DNA from: Prorocentrum cordatum
Lineage: Eukaryota > Sar > Dinophyceae > Prorocentrales > Prorocentraceae
Direction of reading: 5' to 3'
Assembly: GCA_963575745.1 (NCBI GenBank)
Contig: CAUYUJ010017860.1
Location: 299,188-363,187 of the forward strand
Length of the DNA stretch: 64,000 nucleotides
Shown: one piece after another, positions 55,431 through 64,000 of the stretch
Layout: every line of letters begins with the position of its first letter
How positions within the stretch are numbered: position 1 is the stretch's first letter
Made by a program: the position numbers and the translations under genes
The notes under the pieces: generated by a model
Databases searched by the model: none
Told to the model about the DNA's origin: nothing
What the model saw: only the letters and a program-made list of their open reading frames with translations

Positions 55431-56953
55431 CCACGACGGCCAGATAGGGCCCCCCTGCTATGCCCCGACGACCCGCCAACCTTCTGCCCACGCAATCTAA
55501 CGGAGCCGACCCCCTCCTCAGCTACCCCCCCCCCCCCCCGCCCCCCCGCCATGCAGCCCCCCGCCTATTCCCCGAGACGAAGAACAAGGCACTGTTAAAG
55601 AGCTCTCTACTGCGTCTTAGACGGCATCGGAGGAGCTCCATGAGAGCTCCTAGATGACTTCTAGACGGCCTCTGCGGGAGGCCACGTTTTTCTTTTTGCA
55701 GAGTTCAGACTTCGCCATGCTGGCAGAAAAGGGGGGCCTGGATATGGCCCCGACGCGGCGCAATGCGGCTGCGCATATACAGCGCCGATCAGATAGAGTA
55801 GCAGAAGCAAAAGCATGGGTTCAGTCGCCTGCCTCGCACAACCTCTTTAATCAAAACCATGCCCGCGCTGGCTTGCCTCCCCCGCCCTTCTGCTCTTTCT
55901 CGCAAGCTAGGGGCGGGCCCCGAAACCGACCCCGGGGCCCGAGCGCGAAACCCATTCGAGCAGCGCCGAGATGCGTTGAAACGCTCAAGCCTCAAACCTT
56001 GATCCTCGAGCCCAGCGGCGACGTGGCGACGCGCCTGCGCCGCCGAGTAGCGCAGCGCGTGCGGGGCGCCGCAGGCTGTCGACGGTCGCCGGCGCCTATC
56101 GCCAGCAGGGGCGAGGAAGAGCAGGCAGCGGCAGGGCAGATAGATGACCGCGCGGGAAAAAGACGAGGACGATGAGGAAGCCGTCTGGGAGTGGGAAATT
56201 CACGCATGGGAAAAGAAAAGTGGAGGCGAGAGAAGTTGAGGGAACAACAGTTATACCGGGGGAGGGGGGGGGGCCATGGGAGATACGGGGGGCAACGAAG
56301 ACAGGACATTTTGAGAAGGGGGTCGAAGAGTGGGATGTCATGGGGTCGAGTGGCGCGGGTGACTACCATATTGGTTCGGGGAGGTTCGTGCCGCGCAAGA
56401 ACATGCGCATCGTTTGCAAGCGAATAGGTTTGTTGCCACAACTGCGTCTGATCGCACATCGAGCGGTCGCGCTCCCAGGGAGTAGGGGGAGGGTGGTGGT
56501 CCGCTATCCCCCGCCTCCTCTGCTGCATCTTCCTCCCCCATATTTAGACCCTGGTCTCTCCATCCACCCCCGCATGCGACGCCAAAGGCGCACCCCGCGC
56601 TTCTCCCCCCTGAATGTCATCCATCCTCAATGCCTCGTGAATGCCCGACGCAGCAGCTGAAGAGTGACCGATGCGCTGATACCTATACACTCCTACTGAA
56701 CGCGTGTCATTCGAAAAAGAAATAAATCAAAACAGAGGCTGCTGATTCGAGTTAATTATCCAAGGCCTGTCGCGTACTATACGCGGCCAAGGAGTGGATC
56801 GTGTAACTTCATGCCGTGTATCTTCGGCGCAACATTCAGATAAAAGGATGAACTCATTGAAACCATGGTAACCCACATCCACAGAGTTTGATTCTGAAAA
56901 TACTCCATGTCCATCGTACCAAGCACAGGCATTCCAAGATTCCAGGTAAATGT

Positions 56954-57814
56954 TCACTTATGATGAGGCGACTTGGCTTCTTCCTCAAGCTCCCGCTTCT
57001 GCCTGGCCGCGATGCGGCCAGCGGCGATTGGACTGCTGGAGAGTTCCTCGAACTCCGTGCGAACCTTGGCCAACAGCAGTTCGTACGACAAGGCGAAGGT
57101 CCGGCCGCCCAGCTCGATCGCGAATTCGTTGTCGGCCAGCAGGCCCATAGCGTTCCATAATGTCTTGCCCACGTCCAATCGGCTACCCCAAAATTCCAAC
57201 GCTTGGCGAAACCTCTCTGGCACAAGGCATGCGACCATCACTTCGTCTTTAGTGGTAAGCGCTTGATAGCTGTTTCCACTCGCAAGAGGTGTATATTCTC
57301 TGAAAAACGCTGGCATGCATAGCAACATCCTAGGCTGCCTCGTGTCCGGCCTGCCGTTTGGGTCTGGATAGCACGGGTGCCAAAACTCTGTTCTGTAGCA
57401 CTTCGGGAAAGTCATGAGGGTTAGGGCGTCTCCTGATTGCCAACTCATGGCCTCGAACGCGTTGGTCTTGAAAGCCGAGCTGGATGTGAAGTGCGCCGTC
57501 GAGGTGTCCTTCTCCACAGTCCCCCAATGAGGGGATCCCCAGAATGCGATGCCAAATTTCTGCGTCGGTTCGAGCACGCTGGGGTACGCTGTGAACTGAT
57601 GGTTGTGCATGCCTGTCACACCAAATTTGGGGCCTTGGGCCCCCATGCTGTTCAATCTCGCTACGTTGGTCGTCGTGCTGAGATAAAGCTGTTGTTCCGA
57701 AGCCGCTGCATCGTCGGAAGGTTGATGCTGTTGCTCAAGATCGGTGAGAATCAACTTCGCCAATGGCTGGGCAGATTTCGGCATGCTGTCGGCGCTGCTG
57801 CTCGGGGTGGACAT
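56954..57814 (-). CDS. Unrecognised 286-residue protein
   Basis: An intact frame with ATG at 57814 and TGA ending at 56954. It has a Ser/Pro-rich start (MSTPSSSADSMPKS), a Gln/Ser-rich stretch, then globular-looking sequence: GVTGMHNHQFTAYPSVLEP, KFGIAFWGSPHWGTVEKDT, LMTFPKCYRTEFWHPCYPD, EVMVACLVPERFRQALEFWG. It ends in a charged helix (RQKRELEEEAKSPHHK). No signal peptide or membrane segment, and I recognise no family. CATAA|GTGAAC at the 3' end is a possible donor, so the stop may not be the true terminus and a TTTTCAG|A acceptor near 56900 could follow. It begins 84 bp beyond the end of the 14.6 kb copy, so copy 1 would have it only beyond the gap. Confidence 0.6.
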   Translation of the reverse strand: MSTPSSSADSMPKSAQPLAKLILTDLEQQHQPSDDAAASEQQLYLSTTTNVARLNSMGAQGPKFGVTGMHNHQFTAYPSVLEPTQKFGIAFWGSPHWGTVEKDTSTAHFTSSSAFKTNAFEAMSWQSGDALTLMTFPKCYRTEFWHPCYPDPNGRPDTRQPRMLLCMPAFFREYTPLASGNSYQALTTKDEVMVACLVPERFRQALEFWGSRLDVGKTLWNAMGLLADNEFAIELGGRTFALSYELLLAKVRTEFEELSSSPIAAGRIAARQKRELEEEAKSPHHK

Positions 57815-57829
57815 ATTCCTTGGGCAAGA

Positions 57830-58540
57830 TGAGCACGACCCAGATGTAAATCTTCGTTCAAGCCGAAATGGCTACGGATACAACAAAAAATATCGGCGAG
57901 GGCCATGCTCAGTCGATCCCCTCGGGGTTATGGCCAGCGCCCTCTAGTCCTGGGCCCCCGCGAGCCCCCCCCCCCCCGCCCCCCCGCATGCTCCTCCTAC
58001 AGCCTCTTTTCGCAATCGCTGTTTCACGGGGCGCCCTCCTCGTCGCAACGACTGGACTGAGCTCGGGGTGCTCATGCGCCTGGATTCTTGGGCGAATCCA
58101 GTGGCTCGCGCTGTGCTTCTGTCGGCCGCGGCCCAGCTTGGAGGTGCAGCACTTGGGGGGGCAATGGGGGGGCGGAGGCAAGATCGCAGCGAGGGGCGCG
58201 GGGGGGGGGGGGCAGGGGAGGGAGCGCGGCGCGAGGTTCAGATCGGCATTTACATGAGATTGTGAGAGCGTATGGATTGCCAGGTTTGCTCATGCAGCGA
58301 TTCGACGATAAGGCTCATGGGCGGAGAAGCGACGGCGACGACTTCGACGGCGATGCGACAGTGGAGGCCTGGGCCGAGGGTGAGCGAGCACCCCGCAGCC
58401 CCGGAGGCCTACCCCTGATGGCACGAACAACGAGGCCTCCGCCGCCATGAGTCAAGCAGATATTGCGTGGAGTAGGAGGGCGAGGGCGAAGGATCAGGAG
58501 AAGGCGAGGACACTGGACGATTTCATGTTTGCACGCGCAC
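57830..58540. other. No gene recognised
   Basis: PolyC at 57966 and polyG at 58200. A plus frame near 58250-58400 (YGLPGLLMQRFDDKAHG) is weakly protein-like but has no support. Confidence 0.4.
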
Positions 58541-58556
58541 CCAACGCAAGCAGTAG

Positions 58557-58808
58557 TTACCCACAGTGCGGATACAGAAGAGGAACCAAGGTTTCGAAAA
58601 TGTGCTGCACGACTGGCAGCACCATCGCATTTCCAGCCAGCCGCCCCATTTGCAGGGCGGACCCTACTGGCCGCACTGTGTTCGGATCTATACCTTGCAT
58701 CTTAAATTGTTCATCTGCTCGCAAACGGCGCCTGTGGGACGTCACCCAGAAGCCGGCGCCACGGGACCACGTTAGAGTAGGTGAAAAGTCGTGGTAGGCC
58801 GTAGCGAA
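58557..58808 (-). CDS. C5 cytosine DNA methyltransferase, exon 3 (motifs IX-X)
   Basis: After CCGCCAAG|T (start 58808) it reads FATAYHDFSPTLTWSRGAGF, the end of the target-recognition region. Then come RRRLRADEQFKMQGIDP (motif IX; Arg and Gln in the expected places) and GRLAGNAMVLPVVQHIFETL (motif X; GNA followed by the closing helix of the fold). It ends VPLLYPHCG with TAA at 58557, a natural terminus for a small methyltransferase. A GGGTAACT sequence at the stop could act as a donor instead, but nothing after it looks coding. The intron upstream (58809 to about 58996) is GCGC/GTGT-rich. Confidence 0.85.
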   Translation of the reverse strand, partial: FATAYHDFSPTLTWSRGAGFWVTSHRRRLRADEQFKMQGIDPNTVRPVGSALQMGRLAGNAMVLPVVQHIFETLVPLLYPHCG

Positions 58809-58996
58809 CTTGGCGGTTGAATCCGCGGGCGCATGTTCACGCGCACGTGTCAGCATTTGTGCCAGCGCGCTTTTTGTTTGCATGTATGCGTGTATGCTCG
58901 CGCATGCTCTAACATGTGCTTGCGCGTGCGCGCGTGTCCCTGCGCGCATGCGATACGACCAACAACGATTCACAATAGGGGCGCGGAGTGGCGTCA

Positions 58997-59278
58997 GCCC
59001 GAAATCTCGACATCGATGATCCAGGGTTCCCTATCTGGCTTGGCACCTTGCCTCTTGAGCCGACGGAGCGCCCGCCGAAGATTGCGAGCGGCGTGGGTGT
59101 TGCGCCCCTTGGTAGGTCGAGCATCTTGCTCGCCTTTTTCAGCTGCCAAAAGATGAGACACTGGCGCGATGGCTGGCCTGGGAGGTTTGCGAAGCCTCGG
59201 TTCGCCATCTTCAGATTCGTGGATTGCAAGAATGTAAATCCGAGGCCTCCGTTGGGGCAAGCCGAAATCCGCTGACCC
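58997..59278 (-). CDS. C5 cytosine DNA methyltransferase, exon 2 (motif VIII, target region)
   Basis: Begins near GTCAG|CGG (about 59273) or at an earlier GCGCAG|G (59317); only part of the frame aligns with the family. SADFGLPQRRPRIYILAIHE is a textbook motif VIII (Q-R-R-x-R). It continues with HES, a basic variable region (RRALRRLKRQGAKPDREPW) and IIDVEISG, the lead into the target-recognition part. The frame stops at 58994, but splicing to exon 3 is needed to reach motifs IX and X. The donor is not a clear GT; GA or GG possibilities exist, in keeping with relaxed dinoflagellate donors. Confidence 0.82.
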
Positions 59279-59440
59279 CGCGACGGGGGCTCTGGGCGCG
59301 TCGAGCAGCCTGCGCCCCGCCCCCACCCCCCCGGCGACACGCTCGCCCTCTTTTCGTCGCATATTCATAGGCGCACTAGCTGGGGGAATAAGGGGGCGCG
59401 AATGTCTGAGGCCAGCGGGGTATAATGCCGCAGGCGCCGC

Positions 59441-59943
59441 GACTCCACGGCGAGATATTTGCGCCAGATTGCCCGATACCCTAATTTAACTAAATCAGAA
59501 AGAATTCTCTCTAGGCTCTTACCGTGATCGTGAAACTCTAAGCTCGCGACGTTCTCCAGCAGAACTGAGCGCACTCGCGGTGTCTGCGCCTCGAGGGTCC
59601 TCATGATGCCCCTGTACGCCTTGCTCCTGCCGTCCTTGAAGCCCTTGCGTTTCCCTAAGGGGCTGAAAGGTTGGCATGGGAAGCCCGCAACTAGGCAGTC
59701 GATCTCATCTGCGTCGATCTCGCTGGCTCTCCTCTTTGAAACGTCCCCGAACAATTGTCTGGGCGAATGGTTGGCCTCGATGAACGCTCTCGCCAACGGA
59801 TCGGTGTCCGAGCTGAATACGTGTTCAAGGGAAATGCTACCATCACTGTAATGCGACGTTTCCCTGAAGGCCCACACTGGCGTGTCTAGCCCAGAGCAGT
59901 CTGTGGCAAGTCTAAACGCGGGCACTCGCGGCGCCCTTGCCAT
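59441..59943 (-). CDS. C5 cytosine DNA methyltransferase, exon 1 (motifs I-VI)
   Basis: The ATG at 59943 (MARAPRVPAFRLATDCSGLD) is the likely start; an acceptor CAACAG at about 59955 leaves a 5' exon possible. ATDCSGLDTPVWAF is motif I (AdoMet-binding loop). HVFSSDTDPLARAF is motif II, DVSK the motif III region, and DCLVAGFPCQPFSPLGKRKG is motif IV with the catalytic Cys near 59675. VLLENVASL is motif VI (ENV) near 59556. It ends around LGYRAIWRKYLAVES at about 59441; joined to exon 2 this gives the usual spacing to motif VIII. Predicted total about 330-350 residues, the size of compact bacterial Dcm-type enzymes, with no extra regulatory domain seen. It transfers methyl from AdoMet to C5 of cytosine in DNA, in the nucleus. 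All key residues are present. Confidence 0.88.
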
Positions 59944-60184
59944 GAGCCAAATGGCTGTTGATAGAGAAGGCAATGACTATGACTATGACAGGCATATGGG
60001 GCCATGGGGGACATCCAGGGGCCTCGATGGGCACGCGCAAGCGTGGCTCGAGGGCCGCGCATTACCGGCCCAGCAATATGTCAAGCGGGGCGCTTGCTGG
60101 GGAGCGGCGCATTGATTCAAGGGCCCCCATTATGGGACATTTACGCACATGCGGGGGCGCCCCAAGACGCCGAGGGGAGCTTGG

Positions 60185-60485
60185 GGACACCGAAAGACAT
60201 ATGGGGACATCCAGGGACATCCAGGGACATCCAGGGACATCGAGGGACATCCAGGGACATCCAGGGACATCTAGGGACATCGAGGGACATCCAGGGACAT
60301 CCAGGGACACCCAAGGACATCGAGGGACATCAAGGGACATCCAGGGACACTCAGGGACATCGAGGGACTTCCAGAGACATCGAGGGGCACTCAGGGACAT
60401 CCAGAGACATCTGGGAACATCCAGGGACATCTTCGGACGTCCAGCGACACCCCCGGGCGCCCAGGCAAATCCAGGGGCGCCCGAA
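60185..60485. repeat. 10 bp satellite, unit GGGACATCCA
   Basis: About 28 tandem 10 bp units GGGACATC(C/G)A, with CACCCA, CTTCCA and AATACATCCA variants toward the 3' end. It is the reverse complement of the unit at 36.2-36.7 kb. It starts about 240 bp upstream of the methyltransferase start and makes spurious frames on both strands (59958-61019 plus, 60062-60634 minus). Confidence 0.88.
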
Positions 60486-61929
60486 TACATCCAAACATTC
60501 GCGAGACATCCCAGGACACCGAGGTGCATGCTCGAGCAGCCCAGGGCGCCGGGGGATATCCTTGAACAACAGAAGAAGGGGGGGCGCTTCGAGATACCAG
60601 GCGACTCGCCTTGGCATCCTCGGAAACCTGGCATTGGTCTCTGTCAGATTGCCACATTACTGTTCGGGCTTAATTTGCGCTCGCGATTGCACTTTGCACA
60701 TTGCACATGCAATGAAACGCACGCGCCGAACGTAGATAAAAGGCCAATGCAGCCTACATCAAGAGAAGATCGGTTGAGAGGGTATCGTGTGCCGCCAGAT
60801 TTCGCGCCCTTTCCTTCGACGCATCTGGGTTTGTGTTTGCCCCCGTCGCACGGCCCCCCGCGCCTGGTCTGGGACCGGCGGCGACGGTTAACGCGGCGGG
60901 GCTGGCAGGCGGGGCGCGCGAGCTGGGGCGGGGCGAGTTCGGTCGGGCGCGGCGGGGGGGGGGGCTGGGTGGAGAGGGGGATATATATATATATATATAT
61001 ACACGTCAGGGGCGTCTAAGATAGCACGCATAATGATCCTGGGGGCCCGAGGTTGTCTCCGATTTATTGGCGAGGAAGTGCAAAAGACTATGCCCACTGG
61101 CAGTGGCTATGCCCCCCATCGGCTTCAAGCTCGCTGCGAGAGGGCCCTCAGTGGCCACGTAATTTCCCAAGGCGGCCCCCAGCGGCCGCGGCGCCTAGAG
61201 CGCGAAGAGGGGCGCCCCAACAGCACCTAGAAGACGCGAGGGGCCTGGGCCCGCTGCCGAGAGCGCGCCCGCGAACGCACAGCAACGATGCATTGAGCCG
61301 TTCCTCCGAATGCGATTGCGTTTTTTCAATGCGCGTGTGCCCATGTCATTGTTCCTTTCTCGCGACATGTGTTCCTTCTGGCCTGGGCATCGTTTCTGGG
61401 AAGACTGACGCGGCGCGCTGCTCTCGAGCACGCGGCCCCGAAGCTCTGGGCCCGCATGGGGCGTGGGCGCGCGTATCCAGCCACCCCCCTCAGCACGAGG
61501 CGAAGGAGAGACACCAACTATGAAAGGGGGGAGAGCTCGGATCAGGAAACGGCGAGGGGGAGAAGAGAGGAGGAATACAATGAAGAAACATAAGGATGAC
61601 GAGGGCCAGCCAACCCGGAGTCCGCGCGGGGGAACGGCATAACAGGATGATGGGCCCACGACGAGCTGGAATAGATTGACGAGAAAATAAAGAACAGAGA
61701 GGGCAAGGCCACTGAGGGGGGGGGGGGCAGTGGAGAAGCATGTTTGAAGGGGGCGGCGAGCTCGGGGCAGGCAGAGCGATCGGACGCCATGCCTGCTCCA
61801 GGTGGAAATCCTGGAGGCCACCTACGTTGAGCTCGCCATAGCGTCCTGCCGGCGGCGGGGGGATAGGCAGCAAGCTCCTCCTCCTATCCTCTCATATCGC
61901 CCCATCCTCGTCTTAGCTCCGTCTGCTAG

Positions 61930-61966
<37 letters not shown>

Positions 61967-62040
61967 CAAGGGCTTCGTCCCACGCCGCCGGCCCCCTTCC
62001 ACGGATAATGGGGGATGCAAAGGCTAAAACATCAGGTATC
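60486..62040. other. No gene recognised; two (TA)n tracts
   Basis: (TA)n at 60978-61001 and 61933-61963; polyG at 60950 and 61718. Frames in between are low-complexity. 61033-61600 holds no motif I know. Confidence 0.5.
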
Positions 62041-62044
62041 GGCG

Positions 62045-62765
62045 CCGCCCTGGCCCCGCCGATCTGGTGAGAGGTGCCGCCGAATTTCAGGAATGCGGTG
62101 ATTCCCATAGGTTTTTGGGCCCTGACCCCGCCGATCTGCGGAGGGGTGATGCCGAATTTCAGACACGTGGCAAATCCCTTGCGTTTTGGCCCCTGGCTCC
62201 GCCGTTCTGCGCGAGGGGCGCCGCCGAATTTCAAAAATGTTGCCCCGTGTGTTTTTGGACCCTGGCTCCGCCGATTCGCGCCAGGGGCGGCGCCGAATTT
62301 CAGAAACGCTGCAAATACGCTGCGTTTTTTGGGGGGCCCTGACCCCGCCGATCTGCGCGAGGGGCGCCGCCGCATTTCGCAGACACGTTGCAAATCCCTT
62401 GCGCTTTTGGGCCCTGACCCCGCTGATTTGCGCAAGGGGCGCCGCCGAATTTCAAACATGTCGCGCGCCTTCTGCGCCTTTGGACCCTGGCCCCGCCGTT
62501 CTGCGCGAGGGGTGCCGCCGACATCTTGGACTGTAGAAAACCCCGTATGATTTTGGGGCCCTGGCCCCGCCGATCTGCGCCGAATTTCAAACGCGCGGCA
62601 AATCTCATGCGCGCTCGGCCCCTGCCCGCGTTGATTCGCGCGAGGGGCGCCGCCGAATGTCAAACGCGTTGCAACCCCCATGTGTTTTTTGACCCATGGC
62701 CCCGTCGATCTGTTGGAGGGGCGCAGCTGAAGTTCGGACACGCGGCAGGCCCCTTGCGTTCGACG
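62045..62765. repeat. ~70 bp tandem array, about 10 units
   Basis: Each unit reads CCTG.CCCCGCCGATCTGCG, then CGAGGGGCGCCGCCGAATTT, CA.A.ACG..GCAAATCCC, TTGCGTTTTTGG. Unit length varies (about 60-80 bp) and is not a multiple of three. The peptide LKFGGAPRANRRGQGPK therefore appears in changing minus-strand frames. This argues for a DNA satellite and not a coding repeat. Confidence 0.8.
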
Positions 62766-63500
62766 CGCTTGCCCCCCCCCCCCCCCCCTCGCGCGTTCAT
62801 CCACAGGGAACAGCAAGCAGCAATAAGCAAAACTGCAACCGTGAAAGCAGGGAGCTGCAACTGGCACAGGGGGCAGCACATTCCCGCCCCACAGCCAGGT
62901 GGCCCCGCAAGCTAGGGGGCCGGCGGATATCCCACCCAAGTCCCTGCCTGCCCAGCCCCGCCAGATATGCAGGGGTCGGCGTCGCTGTCGCCGCCTTCTG
63001 CGCAATCGCAGTCACCGCTGCCGCCCTCGCAATCATTGATGGCATCGCCGCCGTCGCCCCCGTCGTCGCCGTCGACGCCAGCGCGTGTTGGGCTGCTGCA
63101 AACGCGATTCCCTCCTACACTTGGTCGTCCGACTCCTGTCCAGAACTCCTCTTGTTCCTTCTCTATTCCTGCTACTGCGCCCCCCTGCTCCTCCTATGTT
63201 TCTTATGTGTACTTCACCCCCTATCCTGATTGAATTGCGCCTGTCCCAACACCTGCTGCTGCTCATCTCACTATCTCCTCGCCCCCTAGCTTGCCGCGAA
63301 GAAAAGGCGGGGCGGGCGGTCCTGCGCCCAGCGCTCTACAGGACCAGGCCCAACGGAAGGGAGGCGCAACCTGGGCCTCGGGGCTCCGGCCCTTGCGCGC
63401 GAAGTGCCACCCCCGGGGCTCGCACCTTGTTTTTTTCTCAAGGAAAGTCTTCCTGCTCAAACTGTGCCCCTGCCCCCTGGGCTACAACAACAACGGCTCC
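62766..63500. other. No gene recognised
   Basis: PolyC at 62773-62788, then GTCGCCGTC triplets at 62980-63080. Frames are Pro/Ser/Ala-rich and unconvincing. Confidence 0.45.
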
Positions 63501-63529
63501 CGCCTGAGACACCCTCGATTTTTACTCAT

Positions 63530-64000
63530 CAAGCTCCCCCTTCTGCCCCCCCCCCCCTCCCCCCTCGATCCTTCCTTCTCGCCCCCCCCCCCCCCCCCCT
63601 AGCCACTACTCCTGTTCTCGCTCCCCCCCCCCCCGCCCCGTCCCATGGCCTCCTCAAACTAGCTTATCCTTCTCCTCCTCCTCCTCCTCCCCCCCCCTCC
63701 TCCTCTCCCACCCCCCCCCCCCTCTGGCCTCCCCTGCTATAGCTCCTCCTCCACCTTCTCCTTCTCCTTCTCCTTCTCATTTTTCTCGCCCTCATCCCCT
63801 CCGAGCTCGCCTGGCTCCTCCCAGGCTCCTCCATCTCCTCTCTCTCTCTCCTCTATGTTGTTTCTCTCCTCTCTCTCTCCTCTCTCCTCTCTCTCTCTCT
63901 CTCTCTCCCTCATCTCTCTCCATCATGTTTTGTTCTCTCTCTCTCTCTCATTTCTATCTCATCTCTCTCTCCTCTCTCTCTCTTCCCTCTCTCTCTCTGC
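63530..64000. repeat. C/T-rich low-complexity end region
   Basis: PolyC blocks (63545-63720), TCC runs and then (CT)n from 63838 to the window edge. Confidence 0.9.

Larger units (their letters stand above)
42288..56870. repeat. 14.6 kb segment, copy 2
   Basis: Near-identical to 27579-42187 throughout, in the same order and strand. It begins at the first base after the gap and continues beyond 56870 into unique sequence. Confidence 0.9.

Noticed and set aside
60185-60485. CRISPR array
   Set aside because: Units are 10 bp and contiguous, with no distinct spacers and no cas-like genes; the organism is eukaryotic.
61932-63005. 357-codon minus-strand ORF with LKFGGAPR repeats
   Set aside because: The repeat unit is not a multiple of three and the peptide jumps between frames, so it reads as a DNA satellite.
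1-64000. Dinoflagellate spliced-leader gene or relic leader
   Set aside because: I did not find the conserved end of the leader (CCATTTTGGCTCAAG) on either strand by eye; a computed search would be decisive.

Overview
The window looks like nuclear DNA of a dinoflagellate. This rests on several things seen together. The DNA is clearly GC-rich, with long purine/pyrimidine, polyG/polyC and dinucleotide tracts. Coding DNA occurs as short exons separated by introns. Acceptors have the form AG|G, and at least one phase-consistent intron has a GC donor (25066). Two proteins resemble families I know, from memory, as multi-copy in dinoflagellates. There is no operon structure, no ribosome-binding-site pattern, and no rRNA, tRNA or CRISPR array that I can see. 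The high GC would suit a Prorocentrum-like genome, but I cannot fix the genus.

Layout. 1-18.6 kb is a graveyard of small mobile elements: a ~340 bp foldback element, a family of ~140-165 bp MITEs (MITE-A, six copies, two with exact 8 bp target duplications), a second MITE (MITE-B, two copies) and a ~190 bp host repeat (R1, four copies, two of them split by these MITEs). Inside this zone, 13.08-16.03 kb minus holds two phase-compatible exons of a glycosyltransferase-like protein. 18.6-23 kb is mostly low-complexity DNA, including a ~680 bp polypurine block. 23.2-27.3 kb minus is a multi-exon, transposase-like dinoflagellate gene.

27,579-42,187 and 42,288-56,870 are almost identical 14.6 kb copies that meet exactly at a 100-N gap. 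The simplest reading is that two contigs with overlapping ends were scaffolded without merging, so this is probably an assembly artefact and not a real duplication. Each copy carries a multi-exon Lys/Ser-rich nuclear-type gene (minus), a ~540 residue Ala/SR-rich protein with a GIY-YIG-like C-terminus (plus), and three arrays built around the core GGACATC (plus strand GATGTCC in two of them).

56.9-64 kb holds an unrecognised 286-residue ORF (minus), a three-exon C5 cytosine DNA methyltransferase with motifs I, IV, VI, VIII, IX and X (58.56-59.94 kb minus), another 10 bp GGACATC satellite (60.2-60.5 kb) and an array of ~70 bp units (62.05-62.76 kb).

The genes show no sign of a common pathway. 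The coherent themes are repeat biology, a DNA methyltransferase that could act on such DNA, and lineage-specific multi-copy genes. Exon ends are approximate unless a phase-consistent splice pair is stated.
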